Shown piece by piece: positions 60,562 through 64,000 of a stretch of 64,000 nt of DNA. Below the pieces are notes generated by a model, which ran no database searches, had not been told where the DNA came from, and was given only the letters and a program-made list of their open reading frames with translations. A program made the translations under genes and the position numbers. The stretch's first letter is position 1. Every line of letters begins with the position of its first letter. Source of the DNA: Rhizobium sp. 16-449-1b (GTDB lineage Bacteria > Pseudomonadota > Alphaproteobacteria > Rhizobiales > Rhizobiaceae); NCBI RefSeq assembly GCF_017741935.1, contig NZ_JAGHMH010000028.1:682001-746000 (forward strand), given 5' to 3'.

Positions 60562-61938
60562 TTATCCGAGGAGCTCGTATTGCTTCGCAATCTCAGCAGT
60601 GGTCTTCTCGAGGCCAGGGTAGATTGTGCTGGACTTGATGTTTAGCTTGGCCAACTGCTCAAGGATCGACTGCTTGTTTCTCACCGTGACGCGCTTGATG
60701 TTAAGCCCGCTGTGCCCGGTCTCAGGAAGGACAGCGTCTTTACCAAAGATGAGAAAGGCGCCCGATTGTGACATGATACGCTCATGTGTGCTTCGGGCGC
60801 GAACGAATTGAATGCTCTCCAGATCGCTCGGCACTATGCGGGCCTCGAAATACGGCTTCTCACGTCTGATGAAGTGCAGCAGCCTCCCGCACTCAGGTAG
60901 TCGGTTGAACGCCTCGAGGGACCGGCCGGTGTCCAAGCGATCTTTCGCCTGCTCCTCGAGCATCGCGAGGTTTGCGATGCAGCTAACAGTGTCGGACTCG
61001 AAGAAGCGAACTTGCTCCTTTGGCGTCGTTAGGATGATGACCTCGCCGTCGATTTCGTGATTGGATTGGTCGAATTTGGCCGTGGAGCAGCAAAAATAGA
61101 GCCCCACGAGCGGATTCGACGTCACGTCGAGCAGTCGTGTTGGCAGTCCAAAATGCTGCATACGGACAAGTCGATCCAGCATATACGCGTCACTGCTGAA
61201 CGCAGAGGACTGGGCACTCAAGAGTTCCAGTATCATGCGCGCTTCGTTCTGAAGATATTTATACTCGCCCGAGGCCGTCTTCCGATAGAGGGATGGCTCG
61301 AGCTTGTAGCGTGAGTCCGAGTGGCCCCGATAGAAAACTTCGTGATCAGGAGGCACTTGCAACGTCATCACGACCTGCATGAACTGTTCAAGGTTCTCGA
61401 CAACGGTGGATACTGGCCTTGGCTCCGCCGGCAAGGGTGGAGCTGGGTTCAACTGCACTGCGAGGCTCGGCGCCGGGGCAGGCCAATCTTCATTTTCAGT
61501 CAGAAGATCGGCTGCCCGCAGCGCGCCGACAACATCATGGCTCTTGACTGCCCAATGGCTTCGATGGATCTCGAGCTTTCCCATCCCGAAGGCGTTCTCG
61601 AACGGCTTGAGATTGGGAACTGTCCGAGGACCGAAATCACGCTCAATCACGAAGGAGTACCGGATCTCGGTGCTCTCGATGGACAAGGCGAAAACCCGAC
61701 CGATCTTTACCCGAACTGTTCCGCCCGGCTTCTGTCGGTCCGACTGAAGTTCGGTCATGAATACCGTTGGGAGACCCGCGAGGCGCGCCAACGAGGAAGG
61801 GACCACGGGTGTGAACTGCCCCTCTATGTCGGGAATCGTATACTCAAATAGACGCGCTAGGGGAAAGGTTGCCGTGCGGATCGCATTGAGCGGCACCTGC
61901 CAGTCGGACCCGTCGTACAACATTATGAGGTTGAACAA
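60562..61938 (-). CDS. FRG-domain protein
   Basis: A 458-residue protein with an FRG domain in its middle (about 198-330). The motif that names it is seen in EVFYRGHSDSRYKLEPSLYR, and a second block QHFGLPTRLLDVTSNPLVGL follows. FRG proteins are found in accessory and defence-associated regions, and biochemical activity is uncertain. The N-terminal 170 residues (PLARLFEYTIPDIEGQFTPV, SFVIERDFGPRTVPNLKPFE) are not recognised. The start is TTG 61938 with AAGGA 9 nt upstream; ATG 61923 is possible. By eye it is less GC-rich than its neighbours. It lies alone between the two autotransporter copies, in opposite orientation, suggesting later insertion. Confidence 0.83.
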   Translation of the reverse strand: MFNLIMLYDGSDWQVPLNAIRTATFPLARLFEYTIPDIEGQFTPVVPSSLARLAGLPTVFMTELQSDRQKPGGTVRVKIGRVFALSIESTEIRYSFVIERDFGPRTVPNLKPFENAFGMGKLEIHRSHWAVKSHDVVGALRAADLLTENEDWPAPAPSLAVQLNPAPPLPAEPRPVSTVVENLEQFMQVVMTLQVPPDHEVFYRGHSDSRYKLEPSLYRKTASGEYKYLQNEARMILELLSAQSSAFSSDAYMLDRLVRMQHFGLPTRLLDVTSNPLVGLYFCCSTAKFDQSNHEIDGEVIILTTPKEQVRFFESDTVSCIANLAMLEEQAKDRLDTGRSLEAFNRLPECGRLLHFIRREKPYFEARIVPSDLESIQFVRARSTHERIMSQSGAFLIFGKDAVLPETGHSGLNIKRVTVRNKQSILEQLAKLNIKSSTIYPGLEKTTAEIAKQYELLG

Positions 61939-62419
61939 GGCGTCAATTCCTTTCGGGGCGGTCGTCGACCGATAACATCGGATACGTGGGCACCATAGGC
62001 AGCATAAGGAGAACGACCATTATCTCGCAACCAACAGGCCCGATGTGTTGAGGTCCCAACGCCAAATCGCCGAGCCCACAATCACCAGTGTTGCGTCTCC
62101 GCTCGAGATTGGGGAGGGCCTGCTTCTCGCAATGCAGTCGTTCTGTTGACGTTGGCAGGCATAGCATAAATTGCAAGCAATTTTGAATGCACGCGCTCTT
62201 ATCCTTTGGGCGGCGTGCGGCTAGCTTGTCGTCAGCTGGTAAGGCCGCGAACGTTTGCACCTGCGATCGGTTCGCAACTAAAAATCGCGTCTAACTATCA
62301 ACAGTTTAGCATTTGAATTTTTGGCCCATTTTTGTGTTGTTGGGAGAGTCTCCGCGTTAGGTGTGAACCTAAGGCAGATCTGCGACCTTCCACGACTAGA
62401 GCGCCCGATTGGAGAAGAG
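61939..62419. other. Spacer of 481 bp, lower GC, no supported gene
   Basis: Divergent spacer between the FRG gene and the cupin gene. A minus-strand open frame (61943-62260) ends 4 bp before the FRG start but has no family features and no clear ribosome-binding site. AT-rich sequence near 62150-62350 probably holds promoters. No RNA gene or transposon end is seen. Confidence 0.45.
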
Positions 62420-62749
62420 ATGCCTGTTCCCTACACGCTCCCCGATGAGATCGCTTGGACCGAGGTCGCGCCTGGCAACCGGCGGGCCGTGCTTTCGCAT
62501 CGGCCTGAGGCAATGCTCGTGGCCTTCCGTTTCGAGCGTGGCGCAGTCGGTGCTCCTCACTCGCATCCACATACACAGGTTAGCTATGTTGCCGAGGGTG
62601 CTTTCGATGTCACCATCGACGGCGTTACTACAAGGCTAGAGGCAGGCTCGAGCTTTATCGTCGCCCCCAACCTCGTCCATGGTGTGGTCGCACTCGAGAA
62701 CGGATTGTTGATCGATGTATTCACGCCAAGGCGAGATGATTTCCTCTGA
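62420..62749 (+). CDS. Small cupin-domain protein
   Basis: A 109-residue single-cupin protein. Cupin motif 1 is GAPHSHPHTQVSYVAEGAFDV (histidines for the metal, about 44-62). Motif 2 is GSSFIVAPNLVHGVVALENG, with the third ligand histidine. ATG 62420 has GGAG about 5 nt upstream; the frame extends further but looks non-coding. Small cupins of this kind are often metal-binding, with sugar or small-molecule functions; the role here is unknown. It lies between the FRG gene and the second autotransporter. Confidence 0.82.
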   Translation: MPVPYTLPDEIAWTEVAPGNRRAVLSHRPEAMLVAFRFERGAVGAPHSHPHTQVSYVAEGAFDVTIDGVTTRLEAGSSFIVAPNLVHGVVALENGLLIDVFTPRRDDFL

Positions 62750-62771
62750 GGTAACGGCCGACCCGATAGGT

Positions 62772-64000
62772 CGAAAAAGACGGTGAACATCTCGCGCGAG
62801 CGCCATCTGTCGGTGAGCTCGCGCCGGCCGGATAAAATCATCTGGGGTAGGCCCGCGCGCGGGCCATCGAAATTTACCATTCGGATAAGTTGGGGGTTCC
62901 TAATGGCGATTTAGGCCTCTATCAATTAGGCATTTCGCAAGTACTTTTTTACGCTGTGGTTCTGGGCAGAGGGGACACGTCCATTATCAACCGTTGGCGC
63001 TTTTCTCGTCATCGCAAGACGGGCCACGGCGAGCATATCGCCGGGGCGAATGCTCTCCGTTGCTTCCAAATTCCGCTGGCACTCCTACTCTGCACCGCCG
63101 CCTTCGCTGTGCCGGCCTATTCGCAGGCGCAAGAGCGCGTTCCCTACGACGTTGCACCGGGCACGACGCTGTCAGGTGGGGCAGGCGGCGCGGGCGGTGC
63201 GGCTAGTGGCTCGCCGGGATCCACCGGCGGCGCAGGCGGTGCGGGCGGCCCTGGATTGCTCGCCACCATTCCGACCGCAGTCACGATCGGCGCAGGCGCG
63301 ACGATCACCGGGGGCGCTGGCGGAGCCGGCGGGTCGGGCGGCCTCTTCGGCACGCCGGGGGCGGCGGGCGCGGGTGGCGTCGGCATCATCGGCCGCGACC
63401 TTTCGATCATAAATGGTGGCGCGATCAGTGGCGGATTGAGTGGCGATGGAGCCACGCGCGCGGACGGGTTGCAGACCGGCGGTTCCACCTTTCTCGGATT
63501 TTCGACCGGCGCGACGCTGCTTGGCGGCATCCTGATTTCAGACGGCGAACTGGCCGTTGGCGCAAGCAACACGACCATATCTGGCGCGATCAGGGGCGGC
63601 GGCGCGCTGACGCTGCAAAGCGGCCTGCTCACCCTTGGCGGAGTGAACAGCTACACCGGAGATACGACGATCAAATCCGCCGCCACCTTGCAGGCGGGCG
63701 CGGACAATGTGCTGTCTCCAACGAGCGGCTTTGTCGTCAACGGAAGCCTCGATCTTTTGGGACATGTGGCGACGATCGGCTCGCTCTCGGGTGCCGGAAA
63801 TGTTGGCACGTCGGGCGGTGCGGCGACGCTGACCATCGATACGGCGGCGTGGCGGCAAGTGGCGTTTATGGGCAGCTTCTCCGCAGGTCCGCTCGGTATC
63901 GTGAAGGCTGGCGCCGGGACCCAGATATTTTCGGGAACGGCGGCCTACACCGGCCCGACCATCGTCAATGGAGGCACTCTGGCGATCAACGGCATGGACC
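62772..64000 (+). repeat. Direct repeat copy B (autotransporter 5' half and upstream region)
   Basis: Second copy of the sequence at 57774-58968, cut by the window end. Upstream of the coding start it differs by small indels (copy B is 10 nt shorter between the GGCCATCGAAATTTACCATT block and the GTG). Confidence 0.85.
62956..64000 (+). CDS. Second autotransporter, partial (runs off the window end)
   Basis: Open frame of 348 codons from GTG 62956 to the window edge without a stop. It is the 5' part of a paralogue of the autotransporter at 57924. By hand alignment about 30 of 348 residues differ. Most changes fall in the signal-peptide region (for example RFSRHRKTGHG for RLYRHRKTGQG) and the first glycine-rich tract, whereas residues about 145-235 are identical. 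The same internal AGAGGGG followed by ATT is present. The frame is intact, so this is probably a functional second gene and not a fragment, but the translocator lies outside the window. Confidence 0.85.
   Translation, partial: MVLGRGDTSIINRWRFSRHRKTGHGEHIAGANALRCFQIPLALLLCTAAFAVPAYSQAQERVPYDVAPGTTLSGGAGGAGGAASGSPGSTGGAGGAGGPGLLATIPTAVTIGAGATITGGAGGAGGSGGLFGTPGAAGAGGVGIIGRDLSIINGGAISGGLSGDGATRADGLQTGGSTFLGFSTGATLLGGILISDGELAVGASNTTISGAIRGGGALTLQSGLLTLGGVNSYTGDTTIKSAATLQAGADNVLSPTSGFVVNGSLDLLGHVATIGSLSGAGNVGTSGGAATLTIDTAAWRQVAFMGSFSAGPLGIVKAGAGTQIFSGTAAYTGPTIVNGGTLAINGMD

Noticed and set aside
61943..62260. 105-codon minus-strand frame directly upstream of the FRG gene
   Set aside because: No clear ribosome-binding site, no family features and mixed composition; it more likely covers the FRG promoter and leader.
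62584..62880. Minus-strand frame starting MVNFDG, similar to the frame extension at 57848
   Set aside because: The similarity comes from the duplicated upstream region of the autotransporters, not from a second copy of the 57447-57752 gene. It is antisense to the cupin gene.

Overview
The window looks like chromosome or chromid sequence of an alphaproteobacterium of the order Hyphomicrobiales, most likely Rhizobiaceae. The signs are high GC coding sequence, a DUF982 protein, PraR-like Xre regulators, a wreV/wreQ/wreU-type O-antigen initiation module, a stachydrine-type (proline betaine) catabolic locus, and many solute-binding-protein ABC transporters with ROK, AraC, LysR, MocR and Lrp regulators. 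I see no tRNA, rRNA, CRISPR array, transposase or integrase. Genus is inference.

Layout. 0.2-2.1 kb: D-amino-acid dehydrogenase divergent from an Lrp-type regulator. 2.5-8.4 kb: surface-polysaccharide block (GT25 transferase, membrane 4,6-dehydratase, epimerase/reductase, initiating sugar-phosphate transferase, then a convergent O-antigen ligase/polymerase). 8.5-11.7 kb: small helical protein, Xre regulator, an orphan YcaO enzyme, an 85-residue protein and a GNAT acetyltransferase. 12.0-14.2 kb: three-gene glycan operon (DxD transferase, hexapeptide acyltransferase, putative sialyltransferase-like protein). 14.4-19.0 kb: cyclic-nucleotide-domain/thioredoxin-reductase-like fusion facing a UBP zinc finger-kefF-kefC operon. 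19.3-22.5 kb: AraC regulator, LysR/MFS divergent pair, DUF982. 22.8-28.1 kb: N-methylproline-demethylase-like flavoenzyme followed by a ProXWV-type betaine ABC transporter.

28.2-38.8 kb: membrane hydrolase-like protein, two convergent ROK regulators, and a mannoside operon (binding protein, two permeases, GH38 alpha-mannosidase) that has no ATPase of its own. 38.9-45.2 kb: MocR regulator divergent from an operon with a decarboxylase/binding-protein-like enzyme, a polar amino-acid ABC transporter and an M20 amidohydrolase. 45.3-56.9 kb: second Xre regulator, a lipoprotein, FAH-family hydrolase and IlvD/Edd sugar-acid dehydratase, AraC regulator, and a complete CUT1 sugar ABC operon ending in a Gfo/Idh/MocA-aldo/keto-reductase fusion. 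These last genes together suggest oxidative catabolism of a pentose or related sugar.

57.0-64.0 kb is the most accessory-looking part. Two near-identical autotransporter genes stand in direct orientation about 5.03 kb apart, sharing their 5' regions too. Between them lie an FRG-domain protein and a cupin. The second autotransporter runs off the window end.

The best leads for an undescribed system are the FRG gene enclosed by the autotransporter repeat, the YcaO locus without TfuA, and the UBP zinc finger/Kef/CNBD-reductase neighbourhood.
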